Source: Azolla pinnata (Eukaryota; Streptophyta; Polypodiopsida; Salviniales; Salviniaceae). Taken from it: DNA of 64,000 nt. A program made the position numbers and the translations under genes. The stretch is from NCBI GenBank assembly GCA_037176905.1, contig JBBBWG010014112.1, forward strand, positions 20,051 to 84,050, written 5' to 3'. Below the pieces are notes generated by a model. The model saw nothing but the letters and a program-made list of their open reading frames with translations, was not told the origin of the DNA and made no database searches. Each line of letters opens with the position of its first letter. The first letter of the stretch is position 1. Positions 1-13,208 of the stretch are shown piece by piece.

Positions 1-17
1 GTAACAAGCTTGCTTAC

Positions 18-3000
18 CAGGTTCCGGAACTTCAAAATATAGAACATCTCAATGTAGCGGCGTGTTTCGGCCCTCCCAAGCTTCGAGACATACTTCCAGA
101 AGCTATAAATCCTAGTCAGTGTCATGAGCCGTTCGGCATAGATTTTCCATGTGAACCTGTCCCCCATCAACCAAGCCATTAGAATAATTATATCCAGTAT
201 TGCTGATTCAATCATAACATGGTACTTGAGCAATCACATCCTAATAACATACAGACATACATTCATATCTCTATACCTACCTATATATGAATCTTCCATA
301 CCTTTCGTAGATTCGTTGCAAAGATGCTTCGGATATTTGGTTCCAGTAGCTCGGATCATCTTTGCACTTTGCGAAGAAGTGTGCGAGCTTCGCGCTCGAT
401 TCAGACTCATTGTATGGGTCGATGTGAAAGCCAGAGACTCCATTCACAATGATCTCTGCAGGGCCCCCATGGCATGTGGCGAACGTGGGGAGCCCGCATG
501 TCATTGCCTCGATGACTGTGAGCCCGAACGCCTCGTAAAGAGCGGGCTATAATGTAAACCCACCAGATCCATGAAAGTTTCTAGCCTCAGTATCACATTC
601 TGAACAATATGTACACCTAGAGAATGTAACTATTCTCCGAAGATTTGGTCATCTCCGGCATGTGCTTCTCTAATGACACCCAAATTCAATTATTTGGATT
701 CAGATGGCCGATGATAGGACTATTCCTACACTCTAAACCCTAGACCCTGAACCGAGTATCAGCATCATCACAATGTTGTGGGAAAGAGGCATGCTGGATC
801 AGCATCTAGATTAACCGACATATCCATGCATGACATTATCAGCACATTGGATTGCAACAGCTAGGTCTGGCTATATATAATAGAGCTCATGAGGTGCGAA
901 TCGCACACATTTCCGTTCACAGAAACTGTCACTTTGAAAGATCAATGCGGATTATCTAGCTGTAAGATCTATCGATATATCGATTTTGATAGCCAAGAGA
1001 TCAGTCAAACTGACATGTTGTGCTTGACAAGACGTGATTGGTAACTACAAGCACATTCAACAGCATTTACACGTATCTATTTTATATGCATGTCTCCTCA
1101 ATGTACTTTGAAATGCCAATTATGTACCTGCACAAAAGCTCCCCTCGTGTCTGCGATATATCTGTACAATTCCCCATTCCTGACACGATTCTTTTGTGCA
1201 CATATCCACCGGAACTGTCCCGGTAGGTTGTACTCTTCCATCAGGCTATGCATTATCTCGATCTCTTTCACTTCCTCCCTATCTCTCGACTTGGATGGGT
1301 TGATATCACCCCCAACAACTACCAGATTCACCATTTGCCTGAGCTCTGCATTCTCGCCAAACCATTTAACGAGTCCGGTTAGATTCTTCACACGGTCCAA
1401 TCGTGCCATCGAGAAGATGATCGGTTTCGTCCGATCTTCAAGGAATCCTCTAAATGAACAACAGAGAAACAAAAAGCTGATCGGTGAGAAGAATGCAATC
1501 TACTATGAATGATGTGCAAAAAGAGCTGGGAAAGACGATCTTAGCATAAGAATGCATCATGTGCAAAATAGCTGAATGCATCTATGGTTCAATATGTATC
1601 AATCACTACTTGGAGCCAACAGCACCTGTTTACGAGGGGCAAAACCCATTATGTGCAAAATTGATAATATGGATTTGCAACTTTTCAGGAAAAGCAAAAG
1701 GGAATGAAAAGAGTAAGTACATGTGCTCATCGGTTTGATTACGGCTATAGATGAGGTCCTCGATGTCCACATGGAGTGCTTTTAGCCGTCGTTTTTCATC
1801 TGAGAAAGGGAAGTATATGTTCATGTCAGCTCCAGGAGATACAATATTGAACTTCGGGTCGAAGACATCGATCCCGTTCACGACCCGATAAGATCCCGGC
1901 AGTGTGAACGCCATGTGACTCTCGTACTGCCCAACTGTATCTTTACTGCACGATTTAGAAAGGACCAGTTCTCATCTCAATCAATCCAGAAAACGACATA
2001 TAAATAAAACTGATGGTTAATTGAGGCTACAGGCTTATGTGTTTCAGATTTAAAAAGTCAAATTCACCAGGTAAATCTGATGTAACATACCAGCATGCTT
2101 GACTGTACATTGAAATTTCTTTTACGGGTAAGTTATGAAATATGAATACTATCTACTTGATTATAGGCGCTACTAAAACAGCAAATTAGGTGACTGAGAA
2201 TTGACATTCTCATGCTTTCACATTAATCTGTTTTTTCTTGCGTTTTGTCAAAGTGGAGGAATTATTCAATCACCAAGATCTTTCTTACAAACTCTAACTA
2301 TTGAAACAAGAACGAAAGTAATATTACCTTCCAGCAATCTCTTGATATGTGCTTGTTATTATGAAGTCGGCATGGTTCATAGCTATGATGTCCGCCGTAA
2401 ATTGGCATGAAAAATGATACTTCTCTTCGAACGCCCTCCAATAGATGTCCGAATCAGGATACTTGGTTTTCTCCAGTGCATGTGCTATATTGCACTGTGG
2501 TAACATCGATATTTTGATGGTCTAAGTTATTCAAAAGATACAGTTGATTCGATAAAAAACACGTCATAAACGTAAGCGATTCAATTGCATGGCATGCACA
2601 CACTTACTTGAGTTATACCCAATTTATGAGCAATTAATGATGCAACCAGATTTCCATCACTATAATTCCCTATTATCAACTCAGGTGGGCCATTGAGCTC
2701 CCCACAAATCTCACTAGTTGCATCCTGCACATTAAAATGGTACTCACCTTAGAAAACTAAGTGAGATATTTTCTGATTCCTTTTACTTAACCTTAAAGAA
2801 GAAACCTCATCCAGCAAACGTTAGAAAAATCGCATTCCAGCTTCTACATTTCTCAAAGGTATTTATCAGGCCTAGATCAGTTTGACAATTCTTAAGCTCA
2901 TCAGACCACTTCATGAAGTGGGATCTTAGGTGATGCATATTGTAAAGAAAAGAAGACCCAGGTGGCGGATTGCAATATCACCTCTGCAAATCTTTCCAGG

Positions 3001-6000
3001 TATGGCCATATGTCGAAGCGGGACCTCCAACGACGAACCACTCCCTTGTCAGTTCGGAATGGAACCCTCAATATCTTTGAGAATTGTGTGCCACTTATCT
3101 TTTCTATGCGCTGATTGCACGATGTCCCCTCTGCCTCCGGGATCAATCGAGTTACCTTGAAATACCAATCCATTTCAATCACGTAAAACAAAAAATTGGA
3201 TCCTCAGGAAATGTTTTAGCATCTCTATATAGATTTATCGATGTTTTGTATGTAAGTATGTATGTCTGTGTGTCTAAATGAGTACATACATAAACACACA
3301 CACACACACATACATACACACGCATAGTATATTGTTATACATACCACCAGTATTTTGGGCTCTATTTCAAGCCCTTGTTTCTTAATATTCTCCAACATCT
3401 CGCTCTCCAACGCACGAACTTGATCCAAAATATAAACCACCTATGCCCCCAACACAAACACACATATATATACTGAAATCAAATCATATATCTCATATAT
3501 TGATTTCCAGGGAATCCACTATCAAAGAAAATCTATGTATAAGTTATGTGATAGGACATGCTTTTTAACCTGTCCACCAGTGTCTGGCAAGCCTAGAACA
3601 TTTGCTTGGCCGAAATAACCATGGGGTGACAAGATGACCACATTGAAAACCATCGGGATTCTTCCGAGAAATTTCTCTAGAGTATCAGGATCGGGTGCTT
3701 GAAGAATCTCAAGCAGCAAGTGTATCATCTCTAATACACGTTTTGCTGTGCTCCCCCATCCTTTCTCCAGTCCTAATTCTTGAAGCCTGACACACAAGAG
3801 CATCAAGACAAACACAAAAAACATGGCATATTATGTCTTATGAGAATTCATCAAAGTTCTTAACAGAGAAGTACTATATATATAAAAACGGCACATGATA
3901 TATATATGCCCAAGTATACATACCTATGGCCGAATTCATTATACAGAGAATCCTCTGGAAGCTTCAGTAGTAGCTCCTCTGCTTTTAATAATCCTGACCT
4001 TAGCTTGATTAAACTTGGAATGCGCTCATTCAGCATCAACGTCTATTACATGAAATGAATGCATATTAAATAACAGTCGATGATACAGCCAATTAATCAC
4101 ACAGCCCCGCTACTTAGAATACATACAGTTAATCTGGTTGGTTCATACATCAACCGAAACCCAAGGTAACAACCATTTCGAAGATTTTTTGTATATTTAT
4201 CTAGCAATGTACTCTTACTAACCTGGCCCTGGTATTTATGGGTTCGAAGGAATTCGAAGAGGGGTTGCATACTCTCTACATCACCAAAGAGTCGGGAGCA
4301 AAGATGCCGATTCAGGAATTGCACTCCATTCCCGATGGAAGATGGCCTCGTTAAACGCGGAAAACTCGCATTAAATGGTCCGAAATCCAGCTCAAGTACG
4401 TACGGATCCTCGACAATCCTATCATATAGGAAGATAAATGTTCAAATGAATAATAATCCTATCATATATGCTCATGGAGCCTGCACTATGTATCACTAAG
4501 TTGGTTAGCAACTTGGTTGTCGAATTTCCCCGTTTTTCAAAAATCACACGCAAATCAGGATCCTCAGCAAGAAGCAAAAATCAAGACAAAAAAATATGAA
4601 ATAAGGAGGAGAATAATATACTTACGATTCATCAACAAGGAGTTCTTTGAATCCAAGGTATTCAGAGACTGTGAGTTCATCAAGGGTCATCTCATCTACA
4701 TTAACTCGAACATATTCCCATAGACCTGGCTTCGGGCGAACAGCCATTGCAACCCAAGGAGGATACACGATTGCTTCCTGTGTTTCAGTTTTGCAATCCA
4801 CGATGCAGAAGAAAATTAGATCGACAATCAATCATCTATATCATATGTTAGGCCCAGAATTACAGAATTAAATTCATTATATGAACATGCTCTTCGTGCT
4901 AATTAAAAGATGGTGCTTCTCATATGAAGCTGCATTGTTGTCTTGAACCATGGTTCAGCTGTTTCTCAAGAAACCTATGATAAGATGCTTTAGAAAATTT
5001 TCTCCTGTGTACATTGACATATTGTAACCATTACATGAATATCCCAAGCGAGAGATGAGAACTCCACTATACCATGATGTAACAATCCGTAATTTACATC
5101 ATTAAAAAGCCCTTCCCAAATAATGTAGTGATCAATGGCCATTAAATATGAAGGAATTTTGCGATTCATGCAGCATCCTGAATAGATTATCAGCTTTGGA
5201 ATGTGGATCAAAGGCCGAATATTCCTACTTACTGTCATTGTGGCATTTAGATTAACGGAGCAGAAACTTTAATTGAGAATCGAAAGTCGAGGTGCTGCTG
5301 TTATTTGATAGATGAAAAATCAATGATCAAGCATATGACACCGAAAACGAGCATTGCGTGCACAATATAAAATAGTCATTAATCTAGAGCTCGTGAGGGA
5401 TTTGATCGACGGCATTCGGTGCACAGAATATTCAACCTCCTCATAGAAAACAACCAAAATGTGCATTTGCTTATCGATGACACATCACACGCGACATTAA
5501 ACACAAACAAACGGCGGCCAAACCTGAGCAGCTTGAAGGACAACGGAGAAGTCTTCATGGACAAGGAGGCCATCATACGCATGCATAAGTATCTCGAGCT
5601 GCGCAAGGATCTCATGTGGTTGAAGTATGCATTTACCACGAGCAACATACCTGCAATATGCATCAGAAGGCAGACAGATGCACAGATCAGTAGGTTAGAA
5701 ACAAGAAAGCTGAGGAAACATGGATACCAGTTTATACACATACAGAGATAAGCATCTGTATATGGTGTGCCATGAGCAGATTCAATCTACAGGCACATCT
5801 ACAGAGACATACACAGACATGTTTGCCTACATGATGATGATCTAGCAGCAGAAATGGCCATAGATACATACAAGCACGCAAAGCAAAGCATATACAGGTT
5901 TCAGTACAGTTGTACACATGGTAGCGACAGACATAGACATAGACACAGACACAGGCACAGGCACAGACGCAGAAGAAGAAGAAGCTGGAGGAGCGAGGAA

Positions 6001-6140
6001 AGAAAGAAAAGGGGGGGGGGAGGAGGGGGAAGGGACTTTGAGAAGAGGGAGACGAGCTCGTTGGGATGGTCGCTGAGGCATCCCTGCACACGATCGCGCA
6101 CGCTGGGGAGCCGGCTCAGGGTGGGCTTCCTGCTCCTCAT
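18..6140 (-). CDS. SUS: Sucrose synthase, 14 exons, 3' end off the window
   Basis: Cytosolic GT-B glycosyltransferase (GT4) that reversibly converts sucrose and UDP to UDP-glucose and fructose. In-phase exons (plus coordinates): 6037-6140, 5524-5650, 4626-4777, 4223-4418, 3924-4042, 3570-3786, 3345-3440, 2982-3155, 2608-2724, 2328-2494, 1721-1945, 1128-1449, 302-546, 18-156, about 800 codons. The N-terminus carries [10 protein letters not shown], which holds the serine equivalent to the family's N-terminal phosphorylation site. The middle has the PHGYFGQ and LPDTGGQ motifs, and exon 13 has the E-x7-E motif (EAFGLTVIE). The open part ends at FRNL with a donor at 12-17, so a short last exon lies outside. 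The start at 6140 ([10 protein letters not shown]) was chosen by family length; in-frame ATGs at 6152 and 6179 are alternatives. The exon 1 donor (gtccct) is weak. Identity is near certain; the paralogue class is not resolved. Confidence 0.95.
3297..3328. repeat. (CA)n microsatellite in a sucrose synthase intron
   Basis: A run of CA/CATA dinucleotides in the intron between the exons at 2982-3155 and 3345-3440, ending about 20 bases from the donor at 3344. Likely neutral length-variable DNA. Confidence 0.8.
5925..6030. repeat. Hexanucleotide and purine repeats in sucrose synthase intron 1
   Basis: An AGACAC/AGGCAC-type hexanucleotide run is followed by GAA repeats and a poly-G tract close to the exon 1 donor (6031-6036). 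On the gene's strand this is a pyrimidine-rich, C-rich stretch starting a few bases after the splice donor. Confidence 0.75.
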
Positions 6141-6204
6141 GGGAGGACCCATGGCCAGATTGTTCAGCATCAGTACCACGGACGATCCAGGAGGATGAGG
6201 AGGA

Positions 6205-6480
6205 TATTGGCGATGGCGATGGCGATGGCGATGAGGAGGAGGAGGAGCTCTATCTATCTATCTATCTTGCTATCTATCGATCTCGTCTCGCAGCTCGCGA
6301 CCGACTACCGCTGCACTACCCTACTAGTTAGTCTCTGATGGACAGTCAGTCTCCTTCTTCTCCTTCTCCTTCCTCTCCTTCTTCTCCTTCTCCTTCCTCT
6401 CCTTCTTCTCCTTCTCCTTCCTCTCCTTCTTCTTCCTGCTTCTGCTTTCTGCTTCTGCTTCTGCTTCTGCTTCCGCCTCG
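6205..6480. repeat. Minisatellites upstream of the sucrose synthase start
   Basis: Three arrays lie upstream of the minus-strand start: GATGGC repeats (about 6208-6236), CTAT tetranucleotides (about 6250-6275), and a roughly 24-bp CTTCTC-type unit repeated about three times (about 6350-6430), then CTTCTG repeats. On the gene strand the last is GA-rich. They lie in the probable 5' leader or proximal promoter. Confidence 0.8.
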
Positions 6481-6747
6481 GATCGCCCTTCCTCGCTTGC
6501 TTCCCTCTCCAGAAAGATGAATCCTAGCCTGTGCAGCGGCGCTGATGGATCGACAAGAATCTTCCCTCTGTGCAACGGATCAACGGCGTTTCCGTCCCCT
6601 CCATAACGCTCTCTGTCGCGCTGTCATCTCTGTCTCTGCGTGCGAGAAGCGATGGAAGGGAGCGATGGCGATGGCGATGGCGATGGCGACGGAGACGGAG
6701 ATGGCGGCGCAGAAGAACAGCAGCAACAAAAGCAAACAGAAGGGGCG

Positions 6748-6803
6748 CCACGTCAGCGTCCACTTGGCCCACTAGGGAGGCGCCACGTGTCGGCCCACGT
6801 GGC
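6748..6803. promoter_or_regulatory. Cluster of ACGT-core (ABRE/G-box-like) elements upstream of sucrose synthase
   Basis: Three ACGT cores lie within 56 bases: CACGTCAG near 6750, CACGTGTC at 6784-6791 and CACGTGGC at 6796-6803. The last two match the ABRE/G-box consensus bound by bZIP factors. They sit about 610-660 bases upstream of the chosen sucrose synthase ATG, with no gene on the other side for about 10 kb. Regulation of sucrose synthase by ABA, dehydration or sugar through these sites is inference. Confidence 0.45.
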
Positions 6804-6842
6804 GGGCCGCCATTTCTGGAAGGCCAGCTTTCGTTACGACTC

Positions 6843-7110
6843 GGGTTAGGGTTAGGGTTAGGGCTAGGGTTAGGGTTAGGGTTAGGGTTAGGGCTAGGTT
6901 TAGGGTTAGGGTTAGGGTTACGATTAGGGTTAGGGTTAGGACTAGGGTTAGGGTTAGGGTTAGGGTTGCGATTAGGGTTAGGGTTACGGCTAGGGCTAGG
7001 GTTAGGGTTAGGGTTAGTGCTAGGGCTAAGGCTAGGGTTTTAGGGTGAGGGTTTAGGGTTAGGGTTTTAGGGTTTAGGGTTAGGATTAGGGTTTAGGGTT
7101 AGGACTAGGG
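6843..7110. repeat. Interstitial telomere-like array (TTAGGG with variants)
   Basis: About 268 bases made almost wholly of GGGTTA units, with variants (GGGCTA, GGACTA, TTTAGGG towards the right end). The six-base TTAGGG form predominates over the usual plant TTTAGGG. Long glycine/leucine-repeat ORFs here are artefacts of the repeat. Confidence 0.9.
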
Positions 7111-7660
7111 GCCATCACATGCTGCTAAACCGATTCGCCATCGATCTCTAAAACGTGTAGGTAGGGTTGAAGAAGGCTGCTCTGAAACGAGCCGGTAACC
7201 GACGTTTAATATGAAGAAGAAGGAATGAAGGAAGGAAGGGAAACTCGAATTGTATGGAAGTACAAACCGCCTCCTTGGCTCTGTGCTCCGCCCAAACTTA
7301 TGGAAGACCAGGTTTCTTATTGTTCTCTTCCAACTCGGTTACGATTAGGGTTAGGGCTAGGCCTAGGCCTAGGCCTAGGCCTAGGGTTACGGGTAGGGCT
7401 AGGGCTAGGGTTAGGGTTAGGGTTAGGGCCATCACATGCTGCTAAACTGATTCGCCATTGATCTCTAATGTGTAGGTAGGGTTAAAGAATGCTGCTCTGA
7501 AACGAGCCAGTAACCGACGTTTAATATGAAGAAGGGAGGAAGGGAAGAAGAAGAAGAAGAAGAAGAAGAAAGAAGGAAGAGATACTCGAATTGTATGGCA
7601 GTATAAACCGCCTTCGTGGCTCTTTGCTCCGCCCAAACTGAGCAGAAGGGTAAGCTAGTT
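7111..7660. repeat. Tandem duplication of a roughly 317-bp module with telomere-like repeats
   Basis: A unique segment at 7111-7336 (beginning gccatcacatgctgctaaac) recurs at 7428-about 7660 with a few mismatches. A second telomere-like array (7337-7427) lies between them. Shared landmarks include the GTAACCGACGTTTAATATG stretch, a GAAG-rich run and the CTCCGCCCAAACT stretch. The left copy is preceded by the array at 6843-7110, so the repeating unit is array plus unique segment. Confidence 0.85.
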
Positions 7661-10600
7661 GGTGTCTCTAGTATCCTAAGTAGCCAGCGAATCGTATTAG
7701 CTTGAATGCAGGCCCATTTGTGTAGCCATTTGGCATTATTCAATAGTAATGAAAGGATCTCTATTGAAAAAAAACCAAAAACAAAAGAAGAAGGGAAGGG
7801 AAGAGAAGCAGATGGGGCAGACACTTGTTGTCTGGCTTACGTGGATAGGATCGGCTGCCAATGCGCATCCACTCTTCTGCTCCACCTCTTGCTGATCCTT
7901 TCGCCGATCCTTTCGGGGCATGGAGCACCGCCAGATGCAGAGGAAGCTGCGGACAGTGATGCGCTCATCGATGCACCCATCAGATGACAGCTATCCCAGC
8001 ATCAACATCATCAACATCATCACATTCATCATTATCATCATCATCATCGACAACAACAATGACAACAACAACAACAGCAACAACGTTATGAGTGATGGAG
8101 TCGATGGCAAATGCAAAATATAAATGTTGATTCTATTAGGAGATCAAGGGGTGGAGCCAAATGCCTTTTACTGAAACGGGAAGTTGCAGAGCCAGACGGT
8201 TCACCGGCCGCTCGATAGATCGATCCAGGTGACGTGGGTTGCCGATGTGTAGTTTCACACCCGGACGGACGTTCGATCATCGTGCGGTTTTATATGCGAC
8301 TGGGAGGACGGAAGAGGATGGCGAGAAAAGCACAAGCCCCGTTTTTTCATCGATCCCAGTCCCAGAGACTGGGTTGCATAAGAGTGAGCGATGAACGAAA
8401 CGTCTGAAGCTGAAGCAATGTCAATAATTGATTGATTGATTCATCATTTCTTCTTCTTCTTCTTCTTCTTTTGCATATGACAGGGGTTGAGGCACTACAT
8501 CTAGAGGAGGATGATTCTATCTATTATTGCTTTGTAATTGAATAAAAAATCCCTTACGTCTATAAGTTGCATGAAGGAATCTCGCAGAGCCCGCATGCTT
8601 GAAATTACACCAAAACTAATGTCCTATCAACGGACTGTGTTTTAAACTGATGAATCTTAATGATTTGTTTTGTAAAATGCTACATTAGTTGAATTCAAAG
8701 ATTTATCGCAACTTTGTTTTGTTATAATAAACTATTTAGTTGTACTGATTGCTGCTACATGATTCTTAAGGGTGGGCCGAAAATTTCCCTAGAAACAATT
8801 TTAGTTAGAATGTAGAGCATCCAATGAGTAAAGCAGGTGGAATTATACACTCAATAAACTAACTCAGCTCACCTCGTGATAACTCAACCTGTGCCAATAA
8901 CTTTAGACCACTTGGTACAACTACCATGATCCCTTATTCCTAAACTTAGGAAGGTAAGGACCTAGTTTAGCTTGTTATATTAATCTTTGGCTAGCCAATA
9001 ACAGATACATACGAGTGTCTAGGGGCCAACAAAAGGTATATACAGATGGATACGTAGTTATCAATTACACATAATCTTTATCGATGATTGATCGAGAGAA
9101 ACTTGGGTCATGCACAAGAGAAAAAATTCATAAGTTAAGTCAAAGAAATGATAAAGTGTTTAAGCAGTTCTCCAATTAATTTTCCTTAGACAACAGATAC
9201 CAATTTAGTTAGGCAGAGTAAAAATAATATTTATTCACTCATAATTATGTTTCATAGAAAACTAGATCGATTGAAAGAGAAACATGAGCTATGTCTATTG
9301 AAACAAAATTTTTTCAATATATTATTAGACAATAGATGCAACCAATGTAGCTATTTATATCCTTATATATAGATATTATAGTAAGTAAGCATTTGGCTTT
9401 CTTGCATCATTGGCATGTTTTCCTAATAAGCCATGTTGGTACTAGAAAGCTCTATATAGTTATATCTCTAACTTATTATTTAGCTATTTCATTGTAATGG
9501 TTTTACTTCATATTCTCATGTATTCTTTATAGCTATAGAAAGGAAAAGGATCAAAGAAAACCACAACAATTTCTAGGTGCAAAGAAATAAAACTAACTTA
9601 GAGAAGTTTTGAGTTCAAGTGCGATGATGGTTCTAATAGTCTTTGCAATTTCGTGGTGTTTTGTGAAGAATCTATGGAAACTTTGGAATCCAGAGTTCGG
9701 GTAGGAAAAGGTGTGGGTAAAAGGGTTTATGGTTTAGGGTTACTCGATCACCTCAAACCTCTTCCTTGGCTACTAGTGTTGCTGCTATCTTCTCAATGCC
9801 TTCAATTTGCGTTTGAGTCCAAGATATGCCTTTTTAAACCTAAGTATTCTAAGAAGATTGCAGGAAGACCTCTTCGAACCTTCACTTGCATGATTGTCAA
9901 ACAACGACAACTCTCCCCATCTTTAGAGGGACTTCTTACAAGCCCTCTTTAAGCCTTTCGAAGATTGTCTGCTACATATTCATTGGACCCCAAAGGTATG
10001 AGTCTCACTTAGCTCAAGGGGTTTAAAGACTATTGCATAATATAGTAATATGTAGGCTATTAGGTTTTAGACCCAATAAATTAGGAGCATTGAGAGACCA
10101 CATTCAACTTACTTTCAAATATTGCGGAAATAGTTCTATTATATAGAATTAAAGACAAATACGTCTATTAAAATGTTTGGACCTTGCAATGAATTTACTA
10201 GATCTTAGAGAAGCACGAGCTTTCTTCGCACCATGAAAACATCCTTTTAATGTACAAGAAACTATAGATACGGGCGAAAAACCCTACCATCTCACTATGC
10301 CTTTTTCGAATGTCCTATTTGAAAATTTTAGGAACTTACATAGGAAATTTTCCAATAAGAACTTAATAACACGAATCTCAAAAAAATCAGAATGGATCCC
10401 TAGTATCAAGGTCTTGGTGTCACGGACATAATATCCTCTAACATCAAACTTCTCAAAGCCATACAACTAAAACTCGTTAGAAGGGGATATCACGACTTAA
10501 GGGGTTGAGTATATTGGTATACTAGATCATTGTTACATTTTTAAAAACTTAAGACATATAACTAATACTTGGCCCAAATAGTCTAAAGCCCTTGTCAAGG

Positions 10601-12198
10601 AAAAAGGACAGGACCTTGTTAACGAAAAACGACAAAGAACATTCATAACTATCGAAGACATTCAAATGATATAATAACCCATTCATGGGTACCAGTTTAA
10701 AATAAAAGAAAAGCACCAACACTCAATATTGAAGATTACCCTCCTTGGTCTATGTAAAACCCTTAGACAATGTTGTCACCAAAAGAAAATATAGAAATAT
10801 TAGAGAAAAAATTAAAACTACCCAAAAGATACTATGCGCAAAGTTTGCCCATTAAATGAGTAGAACCTCGCATTGCCAACTTTAAAAATGGAAGATACTA
10901 AAAAGTGGGACACCTCACAGGACGACAAAAGAAATAGTTAAACATTTGTCACTTGCACACACTCAACCAATATTCTCAATTCACTTTACTAACACATGTT
11001 CTTTAAAAGTCATTAAACATAAAACCCTTTTAATACAATTGTGTACTTGAGTCATATTAAAGGGCACCCCATCATAATAACTTTTAAAAAACATGCTAAA
11101 GCTAAATGCTATAATAACATCCCAAAAAAACCAATAAGTATGGGGGTGAAGAAATTTATATTTAACTGTTATGATGGAACTTGTTTGATCGAGCCTAATT
11201 ATATTTGAGCATTTAGTTTTGACGTCACACAATCTCATTCCCCGTATAAATTTAGACTACCTATACTAATGACTCAAGCAAGAGGGGAAGATGCACTTGA
11301 TAAATCGACACTTGTGGAAAAAATAATTGAATATGGTCAACTAAATAGGTACAATCGAATTGGTGTGAAAAAAACAATCGAATTAGTGGAAAATACAAAC
11401 AAATATGGTCAACTCAATAGGTACAAGACACCCTTATACTTGAGCAGATCACCATACTTTTTCTGGGTTTATAGATAAAGAAAGAATTACTAGATACCAT
11501 GAGAAAACTATGATCAAAAGTCGAGATTAAGGTCATTAAAGAAGAGGATATCACAAAGAAAAGATATGTTTCAATTCTATTGATATCTCAATTCAATGGT
11601 TTAATTGAATACTTATGATTTTATGAAAACTCAATACAAGAAAGTGCAACACTCTTCTTGGCAAGAGAACAATGGCATACTCCAAGGAGAAGGGAACGTT
11701 AGAAACCAATAAGATAGTGACAAGTAGTCTCCCTTCAAACTAAGTGCAAAAACAAAGAGAATAGAGCATGGCAGAAACATGAGAATCTAAACATTAACAT
11801 AGTTGACATGTTGCTTATAAGGTGAACAGCTAAAAAGTCAATGTTTGACTAATAAATTAAACATTGAAATAGCATTGGGATATGATATTCATTAATGAAT
11901 ATAAAAGAGGTCGTATATTTGTCTTAAATGTTGTTCTCAACCAGATCCCCTCAACAAGAAGTTATTATTGCAAGCTCGATGGAAAAGCGCAGAAGAAAGA
12001 CAGAGAAGACCTCCTTAGGTTGCTGTTACTAGCTCTATAGAGTGCGTTATGAAGGCTGGACTAAAAAACACAGAAGATGTAACATCTTCTTGGTGTTGCC
12101 CAACGATTTCCTCCATAGTTTCTCTTCATCTTCTCTGTATTTTCACATGCAAGGTGATAGCCATAAATAAATATATAAATCTATATTTAAGATTATAC

Positions 12199-12256
12199 AA
12201 CTTAGTGGTTAACATATAAAATTATAAATAAAAGGTTATGAGTCTAATTCTTAAAT
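12199..12256 (+). repeat. Decayed tRNA-like (SINE-head-like) segment
   Basis: A box A-like TAGTGGTTAAC is followed about 30 bases later by a box B-like GGTTATGAGTCTAAT. The same spacing is seen in the repeats at 55.9-57.4 kb. A second possible remnant lies inverted at about 12425-12455. It does not fold into a functional tRNA by eye. Confidence 0.3.
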
Positions 12257-13122
12257 TTTTAGGCTTGTTGAATGGTTCGTTTTTTATTTCTACCAAAACA
12301 CAAATCAGATGAAACCTTTTTGCCCGAAAATACGAAATTTAAGTACTCTATCAATTTATGAGTGGATGAGACATGAGCCTCTATAGACTATCAAGTTTTT
12401 TCTTTATATTGTTTAATTGGGGATAGAGGGGCTCAAACCCTCATGGTTAAAAACTAATATTTTATTTCTACCATGATTTGCATTGTTACGCTCGTCGAAC
12501 ATGCAGAATTGGACTTTATTTTTATTCATGAAAAAACTATCAAATGCTAATACTTAACGAATTTTGTTGTTAAATGAGCAAAAGTAGAAAGATCAGGGGT
12601 GAGAAGAATAATAAATTTTTTCAAAAATTTTGGGAGGAATTTTGGTGCAATTCTAGTTCTAAACAACAACAATCTATTATGAAAAAAATCACCCGACATT
12701 CGTCTAACCCAACCAATCATTTAGCTTTCTCGTCTGTTACTTTGTATCATGTTATTCGATCGATAATCGTTGTAGCCAACAGTCAGTCTTGAGTTATTCC
12801 GACTGCAAAGATTGAAAAAGTGTTATATATGCTCTCAAAATTGAGAACAAAAAGAAACATATAAAAAAATCAATAAAATTAGAATACTAGGTTTAAAAGT
12901 TTTTTTTAATTTCTTTATTATTGTTTTATTTTTTTAAGACTTTATTAATCATATTTTGAAATATTTTCTATTGCACGTTTACTGCAACATAGTCGTGCCA
13001 TTTACGCGTCTAATTCTCTGTAAACATGTAACTACAAATCTATAGCCACAGTAAATCTTGCAGTAAACTTGTAATAAACAATGTGTCCATGGTCACGATA
13101 AAACTTGTAATAAACTTGCAGG

Positions 13123-13208
13123 CGATAAGGCTTGCATCTACATTCACGATAAGGCTCGCATCTACAGTGATGATAAGGCTTGCATCTACATTCACGATAA
13201 GGCTCGCA
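13123..13208. repeat. 24-25-bp tandem repeat, about four copies
   Basis: The unit CGATAAGGCTTGCATCTACA plus a short tail is repeated head to tail with small changes. Related degenerate ACGATAAA pieces lie on both sides (about 13095-13120 and 13225-13260). Confidence 0.8.

Noticed and set aside
6570-7043. 157-codon Gly/Leu-repeat frame
   Set aside because: Its C-terminal half is the translation of the TTAGGG array; no conserved protein part.
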